NCBI GenBank assembly: GCA_003611745.1
Contig: RAYF01000050.1
Location: 1-43,221 of the forward strand
Reading direction: 5' to 3'
Length of the DNA: 43,221 nucleotides
Source: a bacterium D16-36
GTDB taxonomy: Bacteria > Bacillota > Clostridia > Lachnospirales > Lachnospiraceae
The notes below the pieces were generated by a model. That model was not told where the DNA came from. It searched no databases and worked only from the letters and a program-made list of their open reading frames with translations. Both the position numbers and the translations under genes were made by a program. Position 1 is the stretch's first letter. Each line of letters opens with the position of its first letter. Below, piece after piece: positions 26,426 to 34,500 of this stretch.

Positions 26426-26794
26426 ACTTCTCACTCGAACTCCCTATAACCATAACATAATTGTTAAATATTTGATTACTTTTTAAGGGTTTCCACAGCT
26501 ATAATATTCATATTTTACACTGTATTTACAGTTTCAGAGCAAACAGGTATCATACGGGTATCACAGATTTTCTCCTTGACTGCCCTGTCTACATGGTGCT
26601 AGCACCATGTAATAATTACATTAATAAGAAAAAATTACATAATCGCTTCTGTTACGCAACATAACCCCTATTTTGATGATAATGGTACAAGATACCGCCA
26701 TCATCATTTTTACTGTTAAATCCCTTATAAAATAAACGTTCAAAATCTCCTAAAGCGTAACAATGCTTTTTCCATCTTATCTACAAACATAAAT
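26426..26794. other. gene-free region with a perfect 20-bp palindrome
   Basis: No convincing reading frame is found here. ACATGGTGCTAGCACCATGT at 26591-26610 is a perfect palindrome. At 26545-26561 GGTATCATACGGGTATC repeats GGTATC, recalling the double half-site of the attachment-like repeats, so another recombination scar is possible. The rest is AT-rich. The region separates the first element from the cytidine deaminase gene. Confidence 0.5.
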
Positions 26795-27187
26795 TTATTT
26801 ATGTCGTGGATATTCAGGCATCAAATCAATCAATCTTGTTGTCCGCCCTTCTTTATCCAATAGAATTTCAATATTTTCCACATCTCCGCCTAAATGCATC
26901 ATAAATTCTCTACAAATACCACAAGATGGAATTATATTTCCATCTTTATATACTGAAACCACTTTTGTAATCTCACTTTCGCCATATGTAAGCATTGTTG
27001 ATAAAGCATTTCTTTCTGCGCACATCCCTATAGAGCCGTCTGTATCAATACATATACCCTTATAAATATTACCTTTTTTTGTGAGTACAGCAGATGCCAC
27101 ACTCCCTACCCACATTTTATTTGAAACATCATGAGGATTCAAAACGCTCATTGCTTCTTCATATAACCTTTTCCATTCTTTGTTCAC
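26795..27187 (-). CDS. cytidine deaminase-like protein
   Basis: A 130-residue zinc deaminase. The catalytic motif is CAE (residues 56-58, in GMCAERNAL) and the second zinc motif is PSCGIC (Cys 89 and Cys 92). Length and motifs fit free cytidine deaminases and the related blasticidin-S deaminases. The start is GTG at 27187, with AAGGAGG eight bases before it. It is cargo of the second MobV module and follows the DUF3781 gene. It may salvage pyrimidines or detoxify a nucleoside antibiotic; the sequence does not distinguish these. Confidence 0.85.
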   Translation of the reverse strand: MNKEWKRLYEEAMSVLNPHDVSNKMWVGSVASAVLTKKGNIYKGICIDTDGSIGMCAERNALSTMLTYGESEITKVVSVYKDGNIIPSCGICREFMMHLGGDVENIEILLDKEGRTTRLIDLMPEYPRHK

Positions 27188-27216
27188 TGTTTTGTCCTCC
27201 TTAATAAATCCCGATT

Positions 27217-27465
27217 TTATTTAACAATGTGTGCCGTGATAATTGTATAACTATATGAATTGATAGTAATTTTGATATTTTCAACCTCACAATACCAATT
27301 TTTTCCCTGTTTATATATGTTACAATTTTTATCTAATACTTTATTTTTACAGTACTCAACAACATCCGTTGTATCTATTTTTAGGTTTCTTTTAATCCTA
27401 TCAATTCCCATTTCGGTTGTATGAACTTTATCAATATTATCAAGCAATATCTTTTTATCTTCCAT
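27217..27465 (-). CDS. DUF3781 family protein
   Basis: An 82-residue protein matching DUF3781 as I recall it: VHTTEMGIDRIKRNL, then VVEYCKNKV, GKNWYCEVENIKITIN and SYTIITAHIV. The function of the family is unknown to me. The start at 27465 is chosen because AGGAG lies about ten bases upstream and the promoter -10 at 27496-27501 would begin the transcript too close to the upstream ATG at 27492. Its end is 30 bases before the deaminase start, so the two form a small cargo operon. Confidence 0.8.
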   Translation of the reverse strand: MEDKKILLDNIDKVHTTEMGIDRIKRNLKIDTTDVVEYCKNKVLDKNCNIYKQGKNWYCEVENIKITINSYSYTIITAHIVK

Positions 27466-27495
27466 TTTTTCTTTAACTCCTGCTTTGTTCATTTG

Positions 27496-27501
27496 ATTAT
27501 A
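27496..27501 (-). promoter_or_regulatory. -10 box before the DUF3781-deaminase pair
   Basis: A perfect TATAAT on the minus strand (27501-27496), preceded by TGG. Expected transcript start is near 27489, leaving a leader of about 24 bases to the ATG at 27465. The -35 region is not clear. Confidence 0.5.
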
Positions 27502-27524
27502 CCACTTTTATTCCTTATTTGCCA

Positions 27525-27557
27525 CAAAAAATAAAGGGCATAGCAACCGCCACGCCC
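27525..27557 (-). terminator. Rho-independent terminator after the mob module
   Basis: On the minus strand GGGC pairs with GCCC around GTGGCGGTTGCTAT, and is followed by TTTATTTTTT. It ends the unit containing the second MobV gene and the coiled-coil gene, and resembles the hairpin at 18281-18309. Confidence 0.7.
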
Positions 27558-27565
27558 CACATTTC

Positions 27566-27880
27566 TTATCGTTCCAACGACTTCTCAATCTTCCATTTCT
27601 GCCCTTTCAAGTCATTCTGCTTCTCATACAGACTATTGCGCTCTTTGCAGAGTTCTTTCATGCGTTCCAACTGCGCCCGCACTCCCTTCCGGCAATCTGG
27701 CTCTATCTTCTTATATTCCCCGGTCAGGTTGCGGATTGTATTATTATTTTCCTTTATCTGTTCCGAAAGACATACCCAGTCTATCAGATTTTGCACTTCC
27801 TTGTCCGTTTCGTAAAGGTCTGTTTCTGCTACAATTTTAGCACACAGCCGTATCATAACTTTCTTTTCCATATCGGTCAT
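27566..27880 (-). CDS. small helical protein downstream of the second mob gene
   Basis: A 104-residue, highly charged, helical protein (for example ERMKELCKERNSLYEKQNDL), probably a coiled coil. I do not recognise the family. The ATG at 27880 follows a GGGGGG stretch ten bases upstream; a TTG three codons earlier is possible. It lies 11-20 bases after the MobV gene in the same operon and ends at a terminator. In the first MobV element this position is held by tnpV, with no similarity. Confidence 0.65.
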   Translation of the reverse strand: MTDMEKKVMIRLCAKIVAETDLYETDKEVQNLIDWVCLSEQIKENNNTIRNLTGEYKKIEPDCRKGVRAQLERMKELCKERNSLYEKQNDLKGQKWKIEKSLER

Positions 27881-27900
27881 ATTTATCAATCCCCCCTTTC

Positions 27901-29271
27901 CTATCGGCTCATTTCAAAGGCACGTTTTGGACGTTTATTTGCCTTTTCTGCCTGTTCTATTGCCTTTGACCGTTCCACTATCAACTGTACTTGTTCCCTG
28001 CCGAAATGACGCTCCAAACGCCCTAAATCAGACACTTTTTCCTGCAATCGGTCTATGGTATCGTTCTGCTCCATAACCTTATCCGTCAAACGGCTAATGT
28101 GTTTCTGTTGTCCGTCCACTTTGGCGGTCAGCTTCTTGCTTTGCTCTGCAAGCTGTACGCATTTGATAGTCAGATTTTTTACCACCTCTTTCAATTTCTT
28201 CACAAGCGGTAAAGCCTTTTTATCACGATAAGCCTTTGCGCTCATCAATGCCCCCGGCTCTGCCAACTGCCATTTTACATCTTCATCATAGGCGTGAATG
28301 TTGCGCTCCATATCCTCTTTTGACTGTACCATTTTGTTGATTTCCTGCTGTAACTTTTTCTGCTGTTTCTCCAACTTTTCATTTTCGGATAACAGTTTTT
28401 CTTTATCTCCTGCCAGTAGTTCCGTCTGTTCTTTGAGCAGATAATTAGTAGCGGAAAGTTCTGATACTTCCTGCCGGATTGCTTCGCCCTCTTTCCGTAT
28501 TTGCTCCGTTTCCCGTCCTGCCGCTATCTGCTGATAAAGAATGGAAGATAATTCCTCTTTACTGCCGGAGATTGTCTGTTCCAGCTCTGCAACCTCTTTT
28601 GCACGTTCCTTTTTCTCAAAATCCAAAACCGATAAATGCTTCTCACGTGTTCCCTTTTTCTCCCACTCAATATCATGCTTTAGCATAATCTCCGCAAGAT
28701 GTTCTTTCTCTGCCGCTACCCACTGGTTACGTTCCGTTTCGCTCCTTGTGCCGCCTTTGAAGCCAAGTTCTGCCAGTGCCTTTTTTAATGACACCCTTGT
28801 TTCAAGCCCTCTCTTGCTTCCAGTCGTATAGGGTACGAAATCTATATGCAGATGCGGTGTGGCTTCGTCCATGTGGAGATAGGCAGAGAACACTCTCAAT
28901 GTGGGATTGCGCCGCTGAAAGTCCTGCATATATTCATCAAGTATTTTCGCCGCAAGCTGTCCGTCCTCTGTCTTTGCCCCCATATCGTCCTTGTTGCCTA
29001 TCTGCAAAATAATCTCATGGAATGGCTTCTCCTGTTTCCCGGAACAGATTTTCTCATAATAATCATTAATTATGCGGTCACTTCTGGTCTGCTTCTCGTT
29101 GTACCGGGCGAGTGCTTCATCAAATAATTCGTGGTATACGTCTTTGATATTTTCGTTGCAGTATTCTACGTTCAAACAACTCCGTTCCGGGTCAGTGTTC
29201 TTTGCGTGGAATTTTCTGCTGTTATGGTTGACAGAGCCTTTCCCTGTCATAACGCTGATAGTCCGCTTCAA
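27901..29271 (-). CDS. second MobV-family relaxase (Mob/Pre)
   Basis: A 456-residue relaxase. HNSRKFHAKNTDPERS marks the N-terminus and HMDEATPHLH at 133-142 is the metal-binding core. From about 190 to 430 it is a long coiled coil. The start is TTG at 29271, with AAAGGG seven bases upstream. It has the same plan as the first MobV protein but is clearly divergent, so the two are separate acquisitions rather than a recent duplication. Its likely oriT is directly upstream. Confidence 0.9.
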   Translation of the reverse strand: MKRTISVMTGKGSVNHNSRKFHAKNTDPERSCLNVEYCNENIKDVYHELFDEALARYNEKQTRSDRIINDYYEKICSGKQEKPFHEIILQIGNKDDMGAKTEDGQLAAKILDEYMQDFQRRNPTLRVFSAYLHMDEATPHLHIDFVPYTTGSKRGLETRVSLKKALAELGFKGGTRSETERNQWVAAEKEHLAEIMLKHDIEWEKKGTREKHLSVLDFEKKERAKEVAELEQTISGSKEELSSILYQQIAAGRETEQIRKEGEAIRQEVSELSATNYLLKEQTELLAGDKEKLLSENEKLEKQQKKLQQEINKMVQSKEDMERNIHAYDEDVKWQLAEPGALMSAKAYRDKKALPLVKKLKEVVKNLTIKCVQLAEQSKKLTAKVDGQQKHISRLTDKVMEQNDTIDRLQEKVSDLGRLERHFGREQVQLIVERSKAIEQAEKANKRPKRAFEMSR

Positions 29272-29302
29272 TCAATTTCCCTTTCTCCCTATCGGGTAAT
29301 GA

Positions 29303-29460
29303 GCGCCGGATACGGCGCATAGCCTTTGTTACTTTCTGCGAAAGTAACGAAAGTAACGCAAAAGCACTTTTGTCAGCTACGCCAACAAAAATGCAACCCG
29401 CAAGCGGGTTTTGCGCCCTGCCGGGGGCTTTTCCGTCCTACCGGACGGGGCGGCCTTTCG
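29303..29460. other. inverted-repeat region, candidate oriT of the second module
   Basis: GCGCCG faces CGGCGC (29303-29318). GTTACTTT at 29328-29335 faces AAAGTAAC at 29341-29348, and the right arm is repeated at once (AAAGTAAC). AACCCGC faces GCGGGTT (29395-29410). A GC-rich stretch with CCGTCC facing GGACGG follows near 29434-29449. The GTTACTTT hairpin matches the one in front of the first MobV gene. Confidence 0.55.
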
Positions 29461-29489
29461 CCGCCTTGATACCGCCGCTTTCCGGCTTT

Positions 29490-29605
29490 TTCCAACAACG
29501 CAACATTGCAATGTCTATAATTTTTGCAACCTTGCAATCTTCAAGAACGCAATTCCAAGACTGCAAAATTCTAATACCCTGCATTGTTGCGCTGTTACTT
29601 TGCCT
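29490..29605. repeat. GCAA-rich iteron-like repeats
   Basis: An AT-rich stretch between oriT-like DNA and the RepA-like gene has many GCAA motifs: CAACGCAACATTGCAATG, TTTGCAACCTTGCAATC, AACGCAATTCC and GACTGCAAAATT. The outer elements CGCAACATTGCA and TGCATTGTTGCG are near inverted copies. This could be the replication origin of the module. No binding protein is known from sequence. Confidence 0.35.
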
Positions 29606-29610
29606 GTCCG

Positions 29611-30588
29611 TCACTGTCTGATTTTATCCAGTTCCCAATACCATGTGTTGTTTATCCGCTTCGCCCGGACACCTAACTCTTTCTTCGCATTTTCCAGTGT
29701 CCGCTTCGATATGCCTTGTTCGTCCGCTAGATTGAAAATCTCATTGCTCTGCATGGCATTGTTTGTTTCTGCCAGTTCCCGAAGCAGACGCTTCGCCTGT
29801 TCCATTTTATTTGCTTTTGGGGCAATGCCGCCTAACACTTCATCAGCGGTAATCTCATAATCCCCTAGCCATTGAAAACCGTCCTCCGACAGTGCAAACG
29901 CTTTTGGGTGTCCGAACGCCGCAAGGTTGTTTTTAATCTGCACCACAGCCCTTATATTTTCTTCCCCCTCAACCCTGCCGACTAAGAGGACGCTTCTAGC
30001 GACTGCAAAGAAATCAATCGAGCCCATTCCCCTATATGCCGCTTTATTTCCTGCCGCTTTGTTCATGTGCCCGACAAGGACAATCGCACACTGGTATTTC
30101 TCTGCCAGTGCCGCTAATTTCTTCGTCATATCCCTTGCTTCGTTTGCCCGGTTCATATCCATACCGCCGCCCAAATAGGCTTGTATTGGGTCTAAAATCA
30201 GCAGCTTTGCGCCTGTCTTTATAACGGCTTCTTCCAGCCGTACATCTATCATAGAAAGTGATTTTATCCTTTCATCAATAACCGAGATTTTTTCACAGTC
30301 TGCCTTTGCCTGTTCTAACCGGGGCTTGACCGTATCAGCAAGACCGTCCTCCGCACTCTGATAGATTACATTCAAAGGTTCTGTCAGTTTCATTTCACTG
30401 TCTAATCCCTCTCCCTTTGACAGCTTTGCCGCTATATTCAGTATAAATGTTGTTTTTCCATCCCCCGGATCGCCTTGTACGATTGTCAGCTTGCCATAAG
30501 GGATAAACGGAAACCACAGCCAAGAAACTTCCTGCGACTGTATTTCTGACAATTTAATCAACTGTAATTCTGTTTTTGTTTCTTCCAT
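29611..30588 (-). CDS. RepA-like AAA ATPase (hexameric replicative helicase type)
   Basis: A 325-residue RecA-fold ATPase of the AAA_25/RepA kind. Walker A is GDPGDGKT (about 39-46), Walker B is KLLILDPIQAYL, and VLVGHMNKAAGNKAAYRGMG follows, all typical of plasmid replicative ATPases. The C-terminus is a winged-helix-like domain (NEIFNLADEQGISKRTLENA). The ATG at 30588 has GGAGGG four to five bases upstream. It would unwind or load at the module's origin. A leader stem-loop and a candidate counter-transcript lie upstream. Confidence 0.8.
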   Translation of the reverse strand: MEETKTELQLIKLSEIQSQEVSWLWFPFIPYGKLTIVQGDPGDGKTTFILNIAAKLSKGEGLDSEMKLTEPLNVIYQSAEDGLADTVKPRLEQAKADCEKISVIDERIKSLSMIDVRLEEAVIKTGAKLLILDPIQAYLGGGMDMNRANEARDMTKKLAALAEKYQCAIVLVGHMNKAAGNKAAYRGMGSIDFFAVARSVLLVGRVEGEENIRAVVQIKNNLAAFGHPKAFALSEDGFQWLGDYEITADEVLGGIAPKANKMEQAKRLLRELAETNNAMQSNEIFNLADEQGISKRTLENAKKELGVRAKRINNTWYWELDKIRQ

Positions 30589-30613
30589 AATGCCCTCCAT
30601 TTCTGAAAAATCA

Positions 30614-30715
30614 TTGCCACTGGAAGAAACCTCTGCTATACTTGTATTGTGAGTTTGATAACAGAGGTTTTCCAGTTATCACAGCCCTAACAGTTGCCGC
30701 TGTCGGGGCTTTTTT
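30614..30715 (+). ncRNA. candidate counter-transcribed RNA upstream of the RepA-like gene
   Basis: The plus strand carries TTGCCA (30614-30619), a 17-bp spacer and TATACT (30637-30642), a near-consensus promoter. A transcript from about 30649 would end at a clear Rho-independent terminator: AGCCC (30683-30687) pairs with GGGCT (30706-30710), ACAG with CTGT inside, then a run of Ts to 30715. The product of about 67 nt would be antisense to the replication-gene leader, whose own stem pairs AAACCTCTG (30627-30635) with CAGAGGTTT (30662-30670). This is the logic of plasmid copy-number counter-transcripts. The -10 lies inside the stem. It is a prediction only. Confidence 0.5.
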
Positions 30716-31076
30716 CTTCTCCGTTGGTGTTGCCCTGCCACAGATATTTCGCTCCGTCCAACATCCAAAGAATTGCTTTTAACATATCCTCATAAGACGT
30801 CTGTAACTCTCTGATTTCTTCAGTAGTGACCTCCGGCTTTTCGCCTTTTATCTGCTCTGACAGTTCCTCCATACGGCTCTGCATTTCCTGTAATTTTTCC
30901 ACAATCTGATATACCATTTCTTTCTTCCCTACCACGCATACACGATTGTATATACAGGAGCGGACAAAATAATCTTTCTTTTTCATGCCGCTTGCAAAAA
31001 TCTTTGCTTCGATTTGTTCCCTTTCTCTGGGAGAAATGCGAAAACTGATTGTTGGATATTTGTGTGTGCCGCTCAT
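30687..31076 (-). CDS. mobC: MobC-like mobilization protein of the second module
   Basis: A 129-residue protein with the same plan as the first mobC: TISFRISPREREQIEAKIFA then SGMKKKDYFVRSCIYN, a ribbon-helix-helix-like start, followed by an acidic helical tail. It would bind oriT with the relaxase. Its start overlaps the stop of the truncated integrase by four bases (ATGA), mirroring the int-mobC overlap in the first element. Confidence 0.75.
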   Translation of the reverse strand: MSGTHKYPTISFRISPREREQIEAKIFASGMKKKDYFVRSCIYNRVCVVGKKEMVYQIVEKLQEMQSRMEELSEQIKGEKPEVTTEEIRELQTSYEDMLKAILWMLDGAKYLWQGNTNGEEKSPDSGNC

Positions 31077-31240
31077 GCTTCTGTACCCTCCTTAAATTCT
31101 GCGTTCAACAACTCTGCCATTTGTATCTGTTCTGTCGGGAACATATGGGCGTATCGAAACGTAATATCCACGCTTTCATGCCCTACCCTGTTCCCGATTG
31201 ATACCGCTGAAAATCCCATGCTGATTAACAACGAAACGTG
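31073..31240 (-). pseudogene. C-terminal stub of a tyrosine integrase
   Basis: Fifty-five codons read HVSLLISMGFSAVSIGNRVG, then HESVDITFRYAHMFP and a charged end. These are the last catalytic His (GHES) and Tyr (RYAH) of a tyrosine recombinase. Upstream of the first His at 31240 the similarity stops and the frame becomes unrelated, so the N-terminal 80 percent of the gene has been deleted. A longer frame to 31303 includes unrelated sequence. The second module has therefore lost its own integration enzyme. Confidence 0.8.
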
Positions 31241-31360
31241 AGTTTCTCTTTCTAAAGGGTATTTATAGGACAAAATAATGAATACACTGCAAAATCGGCA
31301 CATCTATAGAAAAATATTCGAACATTTAAGAAAATACAGAACTTGGTTAATTAAGTAAAC

Positions 31361-31407
31361 ATTTAAGCCGCCAACCACTGTTCCAACCAGTAGTTGACGG
31401 CTTAAAT
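31361..31407. repeat. long imperfect hairpin between integrase stub and secreted protein gene
   Basis: Twenty-base arms, starting ATTTAAGCCGCCAACCACTG at 31361 and ending CGGCTTAAAT at 31407, pair with two mismatches around a seven-base loop. No T run follows on either strand. It may stop transcripts from the secreted-protein gene, or be the end of a lost element. Confidence 0.55.
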
Positions 31408-31526
31408 AGTTGCCTTGCACCGTTAGTTTTGTCATATCTGATATAACTATCAAAAAATATACGACATAAATATTTTAGTCATGCAAGCATCAGAAACATA
31501 TGCATAAACAGCTTTAATTCTAGTTA

Positions 31527-34500
31527 TTATTTTACTGTAACTTTAATCTTCTTACTGACTCCATTTAAGGCACGCACGTAAATAGTACACTTACCCGTTT
31601 TTTTTGCCTTGATTTTGCCCGTTGCAGTCACTGTTGCTATTGCCTTATCAGATGATACATAACTTAATTTTGCCCCATGCGTTTTTGATAGCAACTTCTT
31701 TTTTCTATTCATCTTTATAATTGTTGCACGGATTTGAGCCGTTTTCCCCTTCTTTAATGCAAAAGCTTTTTTCTTTAGGCTGATTTTTTTAACGTTTGTT
31801 CTCGTCTTATTTAAGTTTCCTGTAACATGCATGACAGCAGATGTGCCGATATACTGTTTTTTTCCATTTGATAAGAAACGGTATGCTTTGACCTTGACTT
31901 TATAAGTTTTCTTTCCATCAATCTTCCTGCCATTTATTTTGCGTATAATTGCAGATGAATTATTTTTCTTGACAGATATAGTTATCCCTTTGAAGGCTTC
32001 ATCGCATGAAGCAGCAAAAATATCATATCCATCCACATCTGGAAGTTTATTCCACGTTACAGCCAAAGAATTTCCAGTTAACTTAAATGAAATTTTTTTA
32101 TTTATTATAATTCCATTTTTGTATTTTTGAGCTTTTGTGAATTTTGTTGTTGTAGATGACTGTTTATTTGTTATTCCCTTCTGCAACTTTGCTATTACTT
32201 CTGTTTTTATGACATAACCACAAACACTGCACTTATATGTCTTGATTCCCGTTTCTGTCTCAGTCGCTTCTTTCGTCACTGTCCCGGCATCTTGCATATG
32301 GACACTTTCTTCTGTTCTATCTTTACATGCACACTCTTTCCAATGCCCAGTGGCATCCGATTTCCAATCCGTACTGTAAACATGGGTATGCTGTTCTTCT
32401 GGTTCCGTAGCTACTAACGCATACTCGCTGAAATGTTCAAGATAAATAATATAACTGTCTTCCGTCTGTTGACCGGGTATAAGCTCTTTTATCATTTTTC
32501 CGTCTTTCTCTGTCAAGCGGTAGCATGAGAATGTTTTGTCCCGATGTCCCTTCGGGAGCGGAATAATCACTTTGACAAGTCCATCATAACTGTTTGAAAA
32601 ATCTTTACCATCATACAAAAGCGTCAAATCCAAAAGGTTATAATGCTTATTCCCATTTAATGTTTCTCCAAGCGCAGCTTCCGCCCTCTTTAACCCTGCC
32701 TCATCATAAATCTCTTTCGCCTTAATCTTTATTTTTGAGAGATCCAACTCCACTTCATTGCCATCCTTATGCTTCATATTAAAAGCAGGGTTTATCGTAA
32801 TGCTCGTAATACGGTCATCTTCTGGTATGTCTGTAGCCTCAGGGGGTGTTTCCACCTCTGAAGTGGTCTCATCTCCTTTTCCAAATAGTCCCTCCCCATG
32901 TTTTTCTATTTCTTCCGTTTTTGTTACATACCCACATACACTGCATTTATAGGTCCTAACTCCCGTTTCCGTCTTGGTTGGTTCTTTCGTTATCGTTCCT
33001 GCATCCTCTGTGTGGACAGTTTCGTCCTTCTTATCGCCACAGGAACATTCTTTCCAGTGGGTGGTTGCACTTGATTTCCAGTCTGTTCCGTAAGTATGGG
33101 TATGGGACGGTGGCAGCACTGCTATCTCTTCCGTTCTTGTCACATATCCACACACTACACACTTGTATGTCCTAATACCCGTTTCTGTCTCGGTTGCCTC
33201 TTTCGTCACCGTTCCGGCATCTTCTGTGTGGGCAGCGTTCTCCGTCTTCTCTCCACAGGAGCATTCCTTCCAGTGGGTGGTCATATCTGATTTCCAGTCT
33301 GTTCCGTAAGCATGGGTATGGGACAGTGGCGTCGGCGTTACCGATGCTCCCGGCTCGGGTGGTGATATCGCGCTCCCTCCCCCTTCCGAGGTAACTGTAC
33401 CAGCGTATGACCAGCTTGAGGTAGATGATAGATTCAAATGCAAAGCGGGGCGAACAGCGACATCATGATCGTTGATACTGAGACCACCCCGGTACACGAA
33501 GCCGTAGCTGTGCACATTGGCGGCATGGCGGCGACCCGGCGACCGCAACCACCAACTGCCATTTCCTGCGTACTCCCCAAATGTAACTGTATATACTCCC
33601 TGATCTTTTGCATATCCCGTATTTTTTGCCCTTCTGCTTTCATTAGGCTTATTGTAATCTGAAGAAAACCCATAACTCGGATTCTTGACCTCATCCAAAG
33701 ACAAAAGATACACCTTGTCTGACGTATCATTACCGCCTTCTGTACCATAATAGGGATTATCATCATTCACTACATTTGTAGTCTTTATTGCCGGCCTCTC
33801 CCCTGCTGCAAACGCATTAATAAGGAAGTTATTGCTGCTATAATCCTTCCCTTCTTTATTTGACCCGGCTCCATAGCCGTTCAGCCAGCTCCTCAGCGTA
33901 CATGTCTCCCATGTAACGCTCGTATCTGTATCATTGTACTCCTGGCAGTCCAGATTTTTATCTGCCACTAAAAACGCATCATTTCCGTCCACCGACAGCA
34001 CCCTCCACTTAATCGGCTGCTTTGCATCATTCTGATCTGCCTTCCCATCCCCATTCCTATCTTCCTGCCAGTAATTCCCGAACCACACGCAGTCCCATTC
34101 AACTTTATCATCCGAGGTAACGGTACCTGCATATGACCAGCTTGGGGTAGATATGGCATCTGACGATGCCTTAAGATTTAAATGCAAAGCGGGACGAACA
34201 GCAATTCGATCATTGTAGAATACAGCGTAGGCATCGCCCACGCCGCCAGTCCCGCCCACTATGGCGGCATAATAACTACCATAGTAGCTCGGCGACCGCA
34301 GCCACCACATGCCACTTCCATCACTATCCATTGTACTACTGGAATTTATTTCTCCTCCCTCTGCCACATAGGCGGTGTTCACTGCTTCTCTCGTCGTTGT
34401 TGACTTTGTATAAGAAGTAAAACCATATGCCGGATTCATCACTTCATCTAACGACAGCAGGTACACCTGGTCTGACGTATCGTTACCGCCTTCTCTACCA

